Numbered from the stretch's first letter, positions 38,201-50,984 are shown. The stretch: DNA of 64,000 nt from Rhyzopertha dominica (GCA_025024175.1 QCXZ01000064.1:48815325-48879324), one strand, 5' to 3'. A program made the numbers and translations. The notes: generated from the sequence alone by a model not told the origin.

Positions 38201-41200
38201 TTTCAAATAACTCGAAAATTATTAACTTAACAAAAAAATTACAAGAGTGCTTTCTGATCAGAAATTCGATTTTCTATATAATACCAAAATTAAAAAAAAA
38301 TCGTACGAGCAGGGACCAGAATAGGTTTTTTGCAAATATTTCGAAAATATAAAAATTTTGAATAAATTTTCAAAGACACTTTTTGTGAGAAATTTTATTT
38401 CCTATCTGATAGCATTTTCATTTTTTGAATATATTAAATATATTTGGAGATATTTAGGAAAAACCGTTTTCTTTAAGTGACGATTTTTTGCTAATATCTT
38501 TTAGCAGTTAGCTGCACCAAAAATTTATAAGGGCGAATAATATTCGCAGTTATACTACTAATCACATACTAAAACGAAAAAAGTAAAAAAAAAATAAAAA
38601 TTTGCAAAAAGGGTAGTTACGCCCAATTTCGCCCCCTTCCCGATATGTCCTACTTACCCCACAAACAATAGGTCGCTTTGGGTAGTTGAGATTTATATGT
38701 TTACCAAATTTCAAGTTCATATATTAAGTCTTTCGAAAGTTATCGTGTATACAAACAAAACCACAGACACACAGAAAAGAAATTTTTTTTGCTCAAATTT
38801 TGGTTTTTGCGTAGGTAATGACAGTTAGAGCAAAGCGTCTCTGTACCAGAAACTTGGTGACCATGGTGAATAATGCTTTTTAAAANAGAATTATTTTCTT
38901 TTCTTTTGGAATTTGAATATATTTATTTACATTTAAAANATAGTGTGTTTAATGGCATATGACATTGGTATAATCTAAAACTGATTTACAACACAGGTAC
39001 CCTTGTAAGTACATAAACTATCCAAATTCTAGAGGAATTTTTTCCGTTTATATAGTATCTTAAAATCTACCTACAGATTATTTCCTACCTTGATAGTTCT
39101 CTTACAGTCATTATTCATGGCAACTTTGGTCCCACTTAGTCAAATTTGTGTCTGTAACTGTTTTGGATATCCCTTTGGTGAGAACATTTAGATAGAACGT
39201 ATATATAATTTGCTGAAATATAAAGAGAAGCTATTTTAACATATGATAAAGGCAATAAAGGTGTATAAATTTAATGACGTAAAAAACAGGATATTACTAT
39301 TTTATATGTCTTATCTCAGAAGGCGTTAATTTAGAAAAGAAAATATTATAATTTATGATAGTGAAAAAACTTAAAAGCTTTAAGCTAATTTTTCTATATT
39401 AGGTATATTAAGTAATCATGAACGAGTTTATAGAAATTAGTCGAACTTGACAAAAAGACCCTGTACATCGAAAAGAAATTAAGTTAGAGTTTCGCTTTTT
39501 AATTAGATACCATTTAGTCTGTATTGGTATTCTGCAAACTCAATGAAATTATCCTATCACGTGCATGTAAACAGGACTCTGTGACTGTCATTTGTTCTGC
39601 ATCAGTGCTTTACTGTATGAACAGTATCACTATATAAAATTATGCTGGAGAATTATTTCGATAATCACTCAATATACTATCTTTGATTAAACAAGTAGGA
39701 TAAGCATTATCTTGCGACAAAAACAACATGACAACGTAATTGCAAGTTCTACAGTTCAGAAATTGTATTCTGTAAACTGAATGGTACGTTCAAATCTATG
39801 ATAGGCTGCTGAACATGAAATATTGAAAATTGAATGTGAAGCTTAATTTAGTTTAAATGCGCGTATGTTTTTGTTATTACTGTTACTGTAACCACGCAAA
39901 ACGTATCAGGTTTTATTGTAAATTGGCAGATAAGAATTTGTGATAGATGTATGAGAACCACTTGTACGGCTTTTATAGATTAGTCACTGCTAGTTATATA
40001 CCATAACAACAAAACAATAGAAAACATTGCATTATGCTTATAGTCAATATCTTTCACTCAGTCAACTTTGTAATTATTCGAATAGGTTTGCATATCGCAT
40101 GTCGATTTCGATATTAAATATGAATACTAAATATGAATTTATAAAACCACTGAAAACACCAGTTTGTAAATGTCTATTGTTATTGTAAATTATACATATA
40201 CGAGTATGTACATACGCTTTTAAAAATAAATTCAACTAAATACATATATATTGCCATCCCACTAGCTAATTTGAAACAATACCTTCTTGTGGCATGTAGA
40301 ATAAAAATATATTGTAGCAAAATATTAATAATAATAAGGATTTCTTTCTATAATTATATTGTTACTGTAGGCTGTACGAGCAGTATGGTGAAATAAGCTG
40401 CCTAAAAGGAATACCAGGGATTAAACCTTATGTGCTGTTATATAATCCGGATGCTATTGAAGCAGTAAGTAAAGATGCTTATTATCATACTCAAGGATAC
40501 TAAAATAGACTGGAATCTCCATTAAACTGACTGAATAATGTGTACATTTATTTTCATAAATAACAACTACTGTAGCTAGGTACTCGGTATAGGGTAGTTG
40601 ACCCGTCCGCCATTTTGGAGCCCAGCGGTAGTGCTCTAGGAGTCTGGTACTCTGCGATAAATGTTTTCAAATAAAACAATCCAAGCAACAGTCATCGCCT
40701 TCGAAAAAGACCTGTGTGGTCTGTAAATTTATATGAAGTAGTTATTCGGTGTCATCTCTTACGATCACACGCTAGCAATAGTCTTCAGAATGGCAGCCGA
40801 ATCAGCTTATAAGTTAGTAATCTATGCCCCGGATGGGGAACCAATCCAAGAGGGCATCACATGTCACAATCGAGAAGGTTGTGGTGTAGAACGATTCCGT
40901 CTATGATCTATGGCAATATAATAACGCGGATTATTATTTTTCTCTGGCGGAATGAACTCACATCACACCAATGCCTGCATAGTTAATCATTTGAAGTTTT
41001 CACTCCTGAAGATTCCATTTTATTTTATTTCACTAGTGTACGCTCATGTTCTTCAAATACTGCATAATTAATATAAATATAACTTTAAAGATTTACTAAC
41101 CAGTTTATTAAATTATTGACAGATGTTCAGGGCAGATGGAGCTTGGCCAGTCCGAAGCATATTAGATTCTATGCTATACTACAAGAAAATAACAAGAGGA

Positions 41201-42732
41201 AAGCCATTTGCCGGAATGGCGATGGAGTAAGGAAATACTTCCTAAAAAACGGGTCAAGCAAGCGATGGTTTTCTCTTTATAACACCAACGTAACGTCTGC
41301 CGTGTAAATTAGTTCATAGTATTTGATGAACGTTTGACGTTTGGCCCGACTGAAGTAATCGTCGTTTATTGCACCGCAAAAATAGGACACTATTACTGTT
41401 ACCTGCGATTAATTCGGGCTTCGTTTACAAAGCGAGTAATATAATGTGAATATGAATAACCACAACCAGCAACCACAGTCTGAGAGCAAATTGCAATATT
41501 GCAAACGAAACTTGTTTGACAATTGACGTAAGTGACAGTTCAGTGCTTAGTTTGATGTACCAGCACTGCGACGTACGTTCTTGACAAAAGCCGTCACCCC
41601 CTTACTTGACCCATTTTTATGAACGCCCGTTACAGTCATAATAAAAATGTTTTGTACACATTACATATATTTAAGAGTAAATTTAACAATAACTGTGATC
41701 AGTGGCGGCTCGTCCTCGTCGGCAGAATTTTAATAAAAAATATATTTTTTTCATAATTTATGTATATCTTATTTTACAGATATCTTGAAACAGTTAGCGT
41801 ATATTTTTGCAATACCGTAAAATTAAGGATAAGCTAAAATCATGTTTGCATGGGTCATCCCGAAAAATCATGATGCTGAAATCGATGGACTTCAGCATTT
41901 ATTAAAATTATTTTAAGCTTTTTTAATCAACTATCTATAGTTCTGTTTTCTGTTGAGTATTAGCAGTAACTATCTAATTGACGCCCTTACATCTTGAACT
42001 TAATTTAATTTTATGTGAATATTTTTATTGAAGTTAATAAAGGAGATACAGCGTTTACAATCGTCAGCTTCTGAGAATTAATTTTGGCGCGTACATTGTA
42101 CAATAATAATTGTATATTTGTTTCTATACTGAAACCACGAAAGACTATCCAAGTTTTCTACAGAGTTTTTCATTTTTCCATGATTATTGTCAGAATAATC
42201 CTCCTAAATAAACAATTTTAGGCATATATAAACATTTAGCATAATTAATTAAATAGATTTATTTATTTAAAGAAATTGAAATCATTGAATAATTTGGCGC
42301 AAGAATAAAATATGTAACCGCCAATACGCGTATAATTGCTTAATGCTTCGGGTAGGGCTCGATATAGATCAGCTCTCCTCTACAGTGCATTGTAGATTGT
42401 AGGTGCATACATACAGTTGAAATAAATCAGTTTTCTGTTAGGTGTTAGAAGGTAGAAGGCTAGCAAGTTCGAGCTTCGTTTTAAAGATGATTTGAAAGGG
42501 TGAGATACGTACTTATTTCAATTATAGAACTAAAAAGTATGTGTAGTAGAACAAAAAGGGGATGTGGAATTTATTTTATAAAACAGTTTTTCTTAATGTG
42601 CATATGGCGATAAAGTTTTTATTGAAAATCTGCCTCGCTCTTCTCATAGAATGCAAAATTTAGTACGTATAGTTCGAATAGAGTATATAAGAAATTGTTT
42701 ACTAATTTGTAAATAATATTGACCAACTACTA

Positions 42733-42796
<64 letters not shown>

Positions 42797-45700
42797 TTGC
42801 CGACCCAGTAGATATTGTCACAAGCCGCCACTGACTGTTGATATCAAATATTAATTAATAGTGGTAGTACTCGAAAGTATGAAAGAAATGACCAATTACT
42901 GAGTATTACCAATGCTACTTATTTTTAGAATAGCTGCAAACCAAACGTTATTTTCAGAAGCGGTAAACCTTGGCATGACTTCAGAACAGTAGTCAATCCA
43001 ATAATGATGCAACCAAAAGTGGTAAAGCAGTATGTTAATGTGATAGATAAGACGGCAGATGATTTTCTGGAGAAAATTCGTTATTTAGCCAAAAACAACC
43101 CTAAAGGCGAGATGCCAGAAGATTTTCTGAACGAAATATACAAATTTACGTTCGAATCAATTGCTCTTATAGCCATGGACAAACGATTCGGTATGAATAG
43201 CTTCTTGATATCTACTTCTTCACTCCATGACATGCTGCACACAGCATAATTATTATATCCACGAAAGAGCTAATGGGAATCAAAAAAGAACTTAAAAGGT
43301 TGTAATAGTCAAGAAAAATTTAAAATACTGCGTAATCACATTTTATATGAAATTGGTATTTGCTTTATACTTGTATACATTTTGAGAATTATTTTAGCTG
43401 TCATTCTTTTATATACGCTTATTACCTTTATCTATTTCATTTACCAATTAACACCTGCAACTATAATAAAGTTTCAGTGTCGTTACATTCAACTTATTAT
43501 GTTTTAGGAGCTCTGGATCTAGACCCAGAAAAAAGTAAAGAAGCTGAGTACATTATTTCACTCATTACTGAATTGTTTCAGTTGTTATATAAACTAGACA
43601 TACGTCCTTCGCTGTGGAAATGGTTAAGTACCCCAAATTGGAGACGATTTGTAGAAATCAATGACACTATTGAGAAGTAAGTAAATTTTTTTGTATTTAT
43701 TAGCGTTATTTAACTTTTTTTGTTAACGGACGCTTACAGCATTTTCGAAAAAATGTATACATCGGAAGGAAAAAAAAGACGAATGGGATTTTCGCTGTTT
43801 GGTTAAGCACGAAACACTGTACATTTCAGCTACCTGTAACACTGAAGATGCCACCAGTTACAAGTTACCAAATGTCTGAGTTACACCAGCGAATGAGAGG
43901 CACAACAGCCCTGAAACTTCAAGAAAATTGCTGTACAATTCTACCCGAAAGTGGATTTATGCATTTGTATTTAGCAATCTTCTGTTAGTGTGTTTTATGC
44001 TTATCGAATAGTGGAAATCCCATCCATCTCTTATAGTTTATGGGATGATTTTTTTAGGCGCTTCAAACGTAAATATACAGGATGACTGAAGATGGATAGT
44101 GGCTGTATTTTAGAAATTAACTGTGCTAGAATTATGAGGTAATTTTTTAAACAAATGTGGACACAAATTTCATTAAAAATATTATGAAGTACATAAGCTA
44201 TCCTTATCATTTCCAAAAAATCTAAACATAACATTGGTCTAAAATACGCCGATTAGAATATCTGTTTACTTGTTTCCTAATTTTATTTTAACAGTTTTTG
44301 TCTAATTTGTTATAGCAACGCAATCAGAAGGGATTATTTTTATTTACTTTTAATGTGGAAGTATTTAAGTTTGCTAAAATCAAATTCAACGATAAACAAT
44401 AGCTCATTTTAAAGCGGGTTTCAGCTTATCTTTAAATATAAAATTTATGTTTCACAGTTTCATGTTATTTAAAAAATATGTCTTAAAAAATGAAATACAT
44501 CCTATAGATTTCTCTATTGTATGATAACTCGTTAATCAAGCAAGATATATCTAAAAACCAGAAGTGGATATCTTAGTTTTGGAGTTACTGTAAAAATAGT
44601 ATTTTTCAATTTTACATAGGTACAAGATTAGCCTATATAGATATACGTAGTAAAATTGAACACATTTACTTATAAATAACCATTTATATTACTCTTGTCG
44701 CAAAAAAAATACATTTTAAATATTGCAGTTCAATCCATTATGCCGAAATTTCTATCCCTCCTGTTGTCGCTGTCATAGCAACTACAGAAAAAATGTTTAC
44801 TCAAAACACATAGATTATAATGGCTTTATTTTAAACTAACATTAAAATGCAACTTTTTGTACAAAGAAATGATCTTTTGGTATGTCATATTAAATAAGCC
44901 TTTTATTGGCAAAGTTACACATACTTCATAATATTTTTAATCAATTCTGTGGCCATATTTGTTAAAAAAAGATATCGCAAGATACAGCCTGTGCCCAACC
45001 TTAATTAATCACCCCGTATATGTGTACCATATTAATAACTTTTAATAGAGGAGAAATGGGACCCCGTATATGTGAACTATTTCCTGCAGGCGCAAAATTG
45101 AAATCCATGAACCTTTGTAAAAAAAATTTTCATATAAATTGAATAATAAGCACCGCAGCCAACTTCAAATGCATGGCAATTGGTCAGACTACTGGTCACG
45201 TTGTTTAGGTAGTGGCTTTGTCATCATGTCAGATAGATGCTGATAGATGGCATTGCCATCTATATTTCTACTTACACTATACCAAGCCTGTGTTATACAG
45301 ACAAGACCAGTTCTATGCCGTGCTGTCTGCATTAGACCAAACTGCACTGATGAGCTATAATGATAGCGAAATAGATCTATCTGCAGTTGGTTACAGTGCA
45401 GACAGCACAGAACAGCTATACAACAGTGAATTATTATTGGAATTTAACTTTATTGTTTTCAATTCATATTTAAAGAGTCTTCACTGGATACATTGACAAA
45501 GAAGCCGAAAAGTTAAAACAAGGAGAAAAGAGGTCAGCCCCTGATCAGGAAATGAGCGTATTTGAAAAACTGTTGGCAATTGACAAAGAAGTTGCGCTCC
45601 TAACGACCATGGATATGCTAGGTGCTGGTATTGATACGGTAACGTCATTACAATACTAACAAACAGCCTAATACAAAACTAATTTTTTGTATAAGCCAAA

Positions 45701-47026
45701 GTACAGGGTTTCTATTTCTATAAATGATTCATGCAACGAGGACGATTATGGAAATTATTGATTAAGTCAATTTGCCGCCTCTCAGAAAAGTGAACACAAT
45801 GACGTATACTTGCGTTTGTCGATTTTTGATTTATTTAATATATTTTAATATGAGAAAACGCATGGGAATGTGAATTTTCAACATATTCTATAGTGTTTTG
45901 TGAGATAATTAACTTTAAGGTTGCACAAAGCTCACATTTCTGAGCTGTGGGGTGACATTAATCTGCAACCTTCATTACTATCGCCGTGCATATTGTAGCT
46001 TGGCAGCAGTTACAAAAAGGGGACACAAAGAATTCAGAAATCAACCCCGCCCGCGTTGCATGAATCATTTATAGAAACCCTGTATGAATTTTTTGAACAA
46101 AATTTGTTAGCTGCAATTTTCTTCCTATATCATTGTAGATGAGACAATTATAGCTTATATTATATATAGCTATTGCTGTTATTGTTTTATCTACTCAAAA
46201 GGCAAAATTTTTGTTGCTAACAAACAGCAGCCATAAAAGGATTGCTTTTACTACTTGTAACCTTCGACATACGTTTAGACTGGGAGAGTGATCGGTTCCG
46301 GATTGTACTTCCTGGCAAAGAACAAAGAAGCACAAAGTAAATTAAGAGAAGAACTGATTTCACTACTGCCTTTAAAAAGCGACCATATAAGCGCTAACAT
46401 CCTGGATAAAGCACAGTATTTAAAAGCTACGTTGAAGGAAATCATGAGGCTTGCACCAATAGGCGCTGTGAATATGAGAACCAACACCAAAGACTTGGTA
46501 CTTTGCGGATACCAAATACCTAAAGGAGTGAGTTTCTAGATCAAAAAAATAAAATATGTGCAACTATTTTTTGTACAAATCATGTGATGTACTACATACC
46601 GATATATTTGATTTGTAGACTGAACTGCTGAGTATGAACCTAACTCTCTCAACCGCCACTGACAAATATTTCCCAAAAGCAAATCAATTTATACCTGAAA
46701 GATGGCTAAGAGAAACGAAAGGAGAGCTCTCTTACAAAAATGTAAATCCCTTTCTATCGTTACCCTTTGGGTTTGGTCCAAGATCATGTATTGGAAGACG
46801 ATTCGCCCAGCTAGAAATGGAAACCATTCTAGCCAAGGTAAATTCATTGATTAAAAGGCAAACTTGTTTACTAATAAAGATCAGATAAGCAATTTAATTC
46901 ATTTTTTTAATCTTTTAGATTATCCGTAACTTTGAATTGGACTGGAAACACAAGGACATGGAATTTGATACTATGTTAGTGTATGGAATAGCAGAACCCT
47001 TAAAAATCACTGTTAAAGAAGTGTAA
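35212..47026 (+). CDS. Mitochondrial cytochrome P450, CYP12-like, copy 2 (9 exons, 528 aa)
   Basis: Exons: 35212-35459, 40371-40464, 41123-41226, 42958-43190, 43508-43676, 45476-45638, 46279-46527, 46619-46837, 46919-47026. All introns are GT-AG with an open frame to TAA. I chose ATG 35212; the upstream in-frame TTG is not needed. The N-terminus MLKRSTYILSVIRAASSE fits a mitochondrial presequence, followed by EEIPGPKPLPLIGN. Further motifs are WHDFRTVVNPIMMQPK, I-helix AGIDTT across the exon 6/7 junction (near residue 335), K-helix EIMR (391-394), FIPERW, and FGFGPRSCIGRR with Cys near 477. Exons 2, 4, 5, 7 and 8 have the same lengths as in copy 1 (94, 233, 169, 249 and 219 bp) and all phases agree, so the two arose by tandem duplication. 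The role should resemble copy 1; the substrate is unknown. The gene is twice as long because its introns carry repeats; intron 1 alone is 4.9 kb. The stop codon overlaps an AATAAA at 47025-47030. Exon 6 is the least certain boundary. Confidence 0.92.
36247..36316 (-). repeat. GC-rich dispersed repeat, short copy (intron 1 of P450 copy 2)
   Basis: GTATGCATGGCCACCTTTAA, AAGGCCGCGGCC and TGGCAACAGCGC match the reverse complement of 37831-37938. The G+C content is high for this region. Confidence 0.6.
37831..37938 (+). repeat. GC-rich dispersed repeat, longer copy
   Basis: It begins AGGGCCCGGCTTACGG and contains GCGCTGTTGCCA, GGCCGCGGCCTT and AAGGTGGCCATGG, inverted relative to 36247-36316. It is clearly foreign in composition to the AT-rich intron. 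No coding motif was found. Confidence 0.6.
38043..38815 (+). repeat. Repeat family K, copy C (right end missing)
   Basis: It starts CTTCCACATCCAATTGTC, preceded by TA, and follows copy A closely to the CACAGACACACAG segment. It stops near TTTTGCGTAGG without the right inverted end. It lies in intron 1 of P450 copy 2. Confidence 0.75.
42733..42796 (+). repeat. (ACT)n microsatellite
   Basis: About 21 ACT units in intron 3 of P450 copy 2. Confidence 0.95.
45205..45425. repeat. Mariner-linked repeat end plus a small MITE
   Basis: 45205-45275 matches the end of the repeat at 22791-22978 (GTGGCTTTGTCATCATGTCAG, ATGGCATTGCCATC). 45318-45425 is a MITE of about 100 bp. Its left end, GTGCTGTCTGCATTAGACCA, is inverted at the right as TGGTTACAGTGCAGACAGCA. 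The MITE recurs, inverted and with one arm lost, at 22688-22757. It ends about 50 bp before exon 6 of P450 copy 2. Confidence 0.65.
45704..46082. repeat. 379-bp MITE with TA duplication in intron 6 of P450 copy 2
   Basis: The terminal inverted repeats read CAGGGTTTCTAT then ATAAATGATTCATGCAACG. The left copy carries an extra TTCTAT. TA flanks both ends (45702-45703 and 46083-46084), as expected for Tc1/mariner mobilisation. It has no coding capacity. Confidence 0.8.
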
Positions 47027-47030
47027 TAAA

Positions 47031-47544
47031 TCATTCATCACAGGTGTTAGGGATTACGTCGCTAAAAACTATCCAAATATTAAATATGTCTTCTATATTA
47101 TAGTTTCTAGTGTATACACTTTTCTTAGGAAAATTCACCACCCGATCTACTTCGAAGGCTTTTATTATTTTATTTAAGAATATACTTAACAAAATTACAA
47201 TAATATTTCCATAGCTAAGTTTTTATTTAATAGCTACTCCTTCCTGACACGCCAATAATAAACAAGGTAAAAATGTAATTCGCGGACGACATATTTACTA
47301 CGAACACTCTGTACACTAAGTTTACATAAACGCAAAGTGGCAAGCCGTCTCAAATGATTTCCCGCAAAAATCGTGCCGCTGTCTCTACTAATAATTATTT
47401 GTAATAGCGAGAATCACCTTCTTCGTGGTTTTTCATTAACGTCCCGCCCTGGTAATTCGCCCTTAAATGTCTCGACAACGAATGGTAGTAATACCTACTT
47501 TCATATTCAAAATGTGTCTTGAGTTAAATCCAGTCTTTATCAAA
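47031..47544. other. Spacer between P450 copy 2 and the retroelement stack
   Basis: It includes the 3' flank of the P450 gene. No further gene is seen. Confidence 0.4.
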
Positions 47545-48393
47545 AGCGCATAATCTCTATTTAAGTTAACTTATTTGACACCATTCTTCAGCTCGGTTCT
47601 CGGATTAGGGCAAGTCGCTCAGAAAGTTCGTGGTTCAGCGGTTGTAGACATCAGTTCTCGTTACGAGTCTTCTGAACGATTCACTTTCAAAGTTTTGTTA
47701 GCAGATAGGATTTCTGATAATCTGCCAAAGATGCTAGTGGATGTCGATCAAATGTCTCATTTGTTAGAATTCCCATTAGCGGATAATGATTTTTATATGC
47801 CGGGAGAAGTCGATGGTATTATAAGAGCAGATTTTTTACCTCTCATCTCAAAACCGGATGACCATAAAGCCTCGCATGGCACTCCTAATTTCAAACTACT
47901 CAGGGCTACATTATTATGGAAAAGGCTCCTGTAATTTCCTCGTATACTAATACTAATCATCGGAAGAAATACATGTTGAAATACTTCTTAAATAATTTTT
48001 GGGAAATAGATGTCCAAAAAGCACACGTCTTATTATGGAAGAAGTAGCTTGTGAGAGAATTTATGACCATACGTGGAGTAGAGATGAAAGCGGACGATTT
48101 GTTGTTTCTTTGCCATTCAAATATCCTCCTCAAATGCTAGGTAATTTAGAAATAACAGTCAAATCAAGATTATTATCTCTAGAGCACCGGTTGGAAAAGT
48201 CGTTACAGTAAAGGGTGGAATACAAGTCATGCAAGATATTAGAACAAGGTTATATGAGAAAGTTGTGTAGTAATATAATAGAAGAATTACGCTATTATAT
48301 TCCACACCACGCACCACATGGTCTTTAAATCAGAGAGTACAAGCACTCCCGTTCGAGTAGTTTTGGATGATATTCTAGTGCAGCATCTGAAGA
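47545..48393 (+). pseudogene. BEL/Pao protease and start of reverse transcriptase, plus-strand fragment
   Basis: The frame from 47575 reads through a retropepsin-type region typical of BEL/Pao (GLGQVAQKVRGSAVVDISSR, then LLADRISDNLPK, then PLADNDFYMPGEVD). After a frame change come FLNNFWEIDVQKAHVL near 47990 and EEVACERIY...TWSRDESGRFVVSLPFKYP near 48033-48125. RYYIPHHA and STPVRVVLDD near 48285-48370 follow, which is the N-terminal part of the reverse transcriptase. It stops there. Frameshifts and truncation show it is inactive. It is a different family from the minus-strand BEL element next to it, which it meets head-on near 48393. Confidence 0.8.
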
Positions 48394-48499
48394 TGCTTTA
48401 TTACAAAACATACACATGAATAATAACAAAATACTAGCTTGACAGTAATTTACATTATTGACAATCACAATTATTTTCCATGGGTGCCGTGACCGAACA
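48394..48499 (-). repeat. 3' LTR of the BEL/Pao element (truncated)
   Basis: The minus strand starts TGTTCGGTCACGGCACCCA, a typical BEL LTR start, at 48499. It includes an AATAAA (gtAATAAAGC) near 48394 and ends at the junction with the plus-strand BEL fragment. The other LTR survives only as 63508-63581. Confidence 0.65.
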
Positions 48500-48729
48500 T
48501 AGCCCCGGCCTTGAAGGAATCAGCCTTCAAAAACAAGTCAGCAAACTATAAACGCACAAACGCACGCTGCCTTTATTAGCCTTCAAACTTCCCATCATTG
48601 TTAGGTAAGGGATACACCTTTGTCACTGGATTCGCCTTTCTGCGTTTTCAGTTTCACTACACGCACGATGCCGTCAGGTCCAGGTTGGTCTAAGTGACGC
48701 GTCCCAAAGGCCAATGAAGTGGTGGTTGA

Positions 48730-49600
48730 TTATCCAATTTTAACAGCACCATGAATGAAGCCATTGTTTCCTGGATTGGAATGTGATGGTGTAAGAGGTT
48801 GCAGGTCATTCGCGTCTGTCGAAAGTGGAGTCAGTGGTCGTGAATTCAGTATAGATTCGATTTGGCTTAAAAGTGTATATAACTGATCGAATGTTAAGAG
48901 TAAGTTACCCAATACTCTTCTTAAATGAAATTTAACCCGTTTTACCCCTGCTGCCCAAAGACCTCCGAAATGGGGAGAATTTGGCGGTATAAAAGACCAC
49001 ACAATTCAGTCAGTCGACAAAAAGTTCAAAATTTTATCATTATAAGATTTTAAATAGTCAATAATTTTACGCAGCTCATTCCAAGCCCCAACAAAATTAC
49101 TACCATTGTCAGAATATATCTTTTTTAGTTTGCCTCTACGAGCAATGAAGCGTTTAAGTGCTAAAAGCAATTAATCTGGTTTCAGCTATACTAAAATAGG
49201 TCCGGCATAATCAACACCTACATTCTCAAAAGGCATAGCTTGCATTACACGATCTACAGGTAAATTCCCCATTTTTGGAATTTCATTTGCTGGTTTGCAG
49301 CGGAAACACCTCACATAACTGTGAACTACAAGTCTGGCATAATTTCTGCCTTTTATAAAGGCCAGTAATTGTCCCTTATTGAGGATAAATAACATTTGTG
49401 ATACTGATTTTTAAATAGAAGCATCGTAAAGTGTTGTTTGGGTAAAACAATAGAATGTTTTTGTTCGAAATCAGGGTTAGATGCGTCTAATCTGCCCCCA
49501 AATCTAATAATTCCATTATCAATAAATGGATTCAGGTTGGCGATCTTACTCTTTGATGGTAAAGCAGTATTACTACGCAAACATTGCAATTTTAATTAGG
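48730..49600 (-). pseudogene. BEL/Pao integrase
   Basis: The minus strand shows the zinc-binding region (IANLNPFIDNGIIRFGGRL..., then IRDNYW and YVRCFRCKP). The core follows: MPFENVGVDYAGP (first catalytic Asp), then IYSDNGSNFVGAW (second Asp) near 49085-49125, and PNSPHFGGLWAAGVKRVKF near 48935-48990. In active relatives the residue after GLW is Glu; here it is Ala (48952-48954), so the DDE triad is broken. The end ILNSRPLTPLSTD is typical. Frameshifts separate the pieces. The normal role is inserting retroelement DNA into the genome. Confidence 0.85.
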
Positions 49601-49855
49601 GACAACATTGATTTAGTGATCTCTTGTGCACTTAAAGGACCCATACATCGTGCCTCATAACATTGACGACAATGGTTTATGAACATAAAAATGTAAGCAT
49701 ACAGTACATCGTACAAGACGATTAAAGTTAGAAAATCTCAAAAATTGTACTGGACTTTCATTCATTAATGCAGGAAGAAATTTCAGTTCTCCGAAGTTCT
49801 GGCAAGGTTTCAGTATCATTATTTAGTACAGCTTGGCGAAGCCAAAAACGATCAT

Positions 49856-50440
49856 TCATGGATAACCAGGTAGGACCATACCACCATATAATAAAGAGTC
49901 TTTCAACTGTTGCGGAGGTATACCTCTAGAACCTAAGTCAGCTGGATTATCGGATGTGGGTACATGACGCCAGTTGCAATCTTCAGAATTTATTTGAATG
50001 CCTGCAACTCTATGGCCCACTAAAACCTTCAAGATGTTTGGTGAAGAGTTAATCCAACCTAACACGATAGTGGAGTCTGACCAAAGATAAACCTTGTTAA
50101 TGGTGACTCGCAAAGAATCTTTAGCCTTTTTTACCAGCTTTGGCAAGAGATAATAGGCACCACACAACTCTAATCGTGGTATAGTGAGTGGTTTCAGAGG
50201 TGCTACCTTTGCATGTGAACAGATTAGTGTTACTTGAACACTACCAGAAGAACTTGTACATCTCAAATAAACACAAGCACAATATGCTGTTTCACTGGCA
50301 TCTGCAAAATCATGCAATTCGATAAAAATTGTATCGTTGCGTATTATATGCCTGGGGACCTTTCTTTCTAAAATTGTTCCATTTATCTGCGATGGAAGAG
50401 GGAACTGGATCATCCCAATTCAAATTTGTTATCCACAATG
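49856..50440 (-). pseudogene. BEL/Pao RNase H and tether region
   Basis: The stretch ELHDFADASETAYCACVYLR is the RNase H opening. KPLTIPRLELCGAYYL and LWSDSTIVLGWI follow, then WRHVPTSDNPADLGSRG. The order and spacing match BEL/Pao pol. The N-terminal link NLNWDDPVP lies next to the copia insertion. The frame shifts once near 50400. Confidence 0.85.
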
Positions 50441-50442
50441 AT

Positions 50443-50984
50443 TGTAGGATTATTTTACCAATAATGGTACTTGCACTAAGTGTTGAAGTAAGGTAAGCAA
50501 CAGTAACACATTGCTATCTATCAGAGTAAAGGTAGCTAAATTTTTATCGTATATATCTTTCTGTTTTTTTGTGCTTCCAGTAGGTAATGGCGAAGGACAT
50601 TTTAATTTGCCTTCAAGCAACGCACTTCCTCCCTGGACACAACGCAGAAGGATGTTAAACTTGAATTTCCATGTAGACCAGTTTGACTTGCCTTCCAAAA
50701 GACCAATCTGGATCTTAGTAGCGTCCATTTTACTCAATAGCTTCTGAAATAGTCGTATATAAAGCAACTTGAAAATTAGAACTCTTTTGACAAGCAATCA
50801 CAAAATTCTTAAAAGGAACCACGAACCACGCTCTGCTACCATGTTGAAGTAACTGCCATGTAGATGGTATTACTTTGAAGTGATTTATATTTCCAAACTT
50901 GCTTTATAAGTTATAATAAAACTTTAGGAATGTGTAACATTTTATTTTTCAGTGAATGAAAAAATTATATTGACAACAGCAACA
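50443..50984 (-). mobile_element. Copia-type fragment with one LTR and gag start, nested in BEL pol
   Basis: This is a 542-bp insert flanked by the direct repeat ATGAT (50438-50442 and 50985-50989). On the minus strand it starts with a 143-bp LTR (50984-50842; TGTTG at the start, CAACA at the end). A primer-binding site follows (50841-50830) that is complementary to the last 12 bases of insect initiator tRNA-Met. A gag opening comes next (MDATKIQIGLLEGKSNWSTW from 50728, then LLRCVQGGSALLEGKLKC). It ends after about 92 codons with no recognisable 3' LTR. Copia Gag normally forms the particle; this piece cannot act alone. Taking the insert and one repeat away leaves the BEL frame continuous. 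Confidence 0.85.

Noticed and set aside
50482..50510. A TGTTACTGTTG...TTACTTCAACA stretch that could be a shrunken 3' LTR of the copia insert
   Set aside because: The same bases code for the conserved SNVLLLLT stretch of copia Gag, so the resemblance is probably chance.
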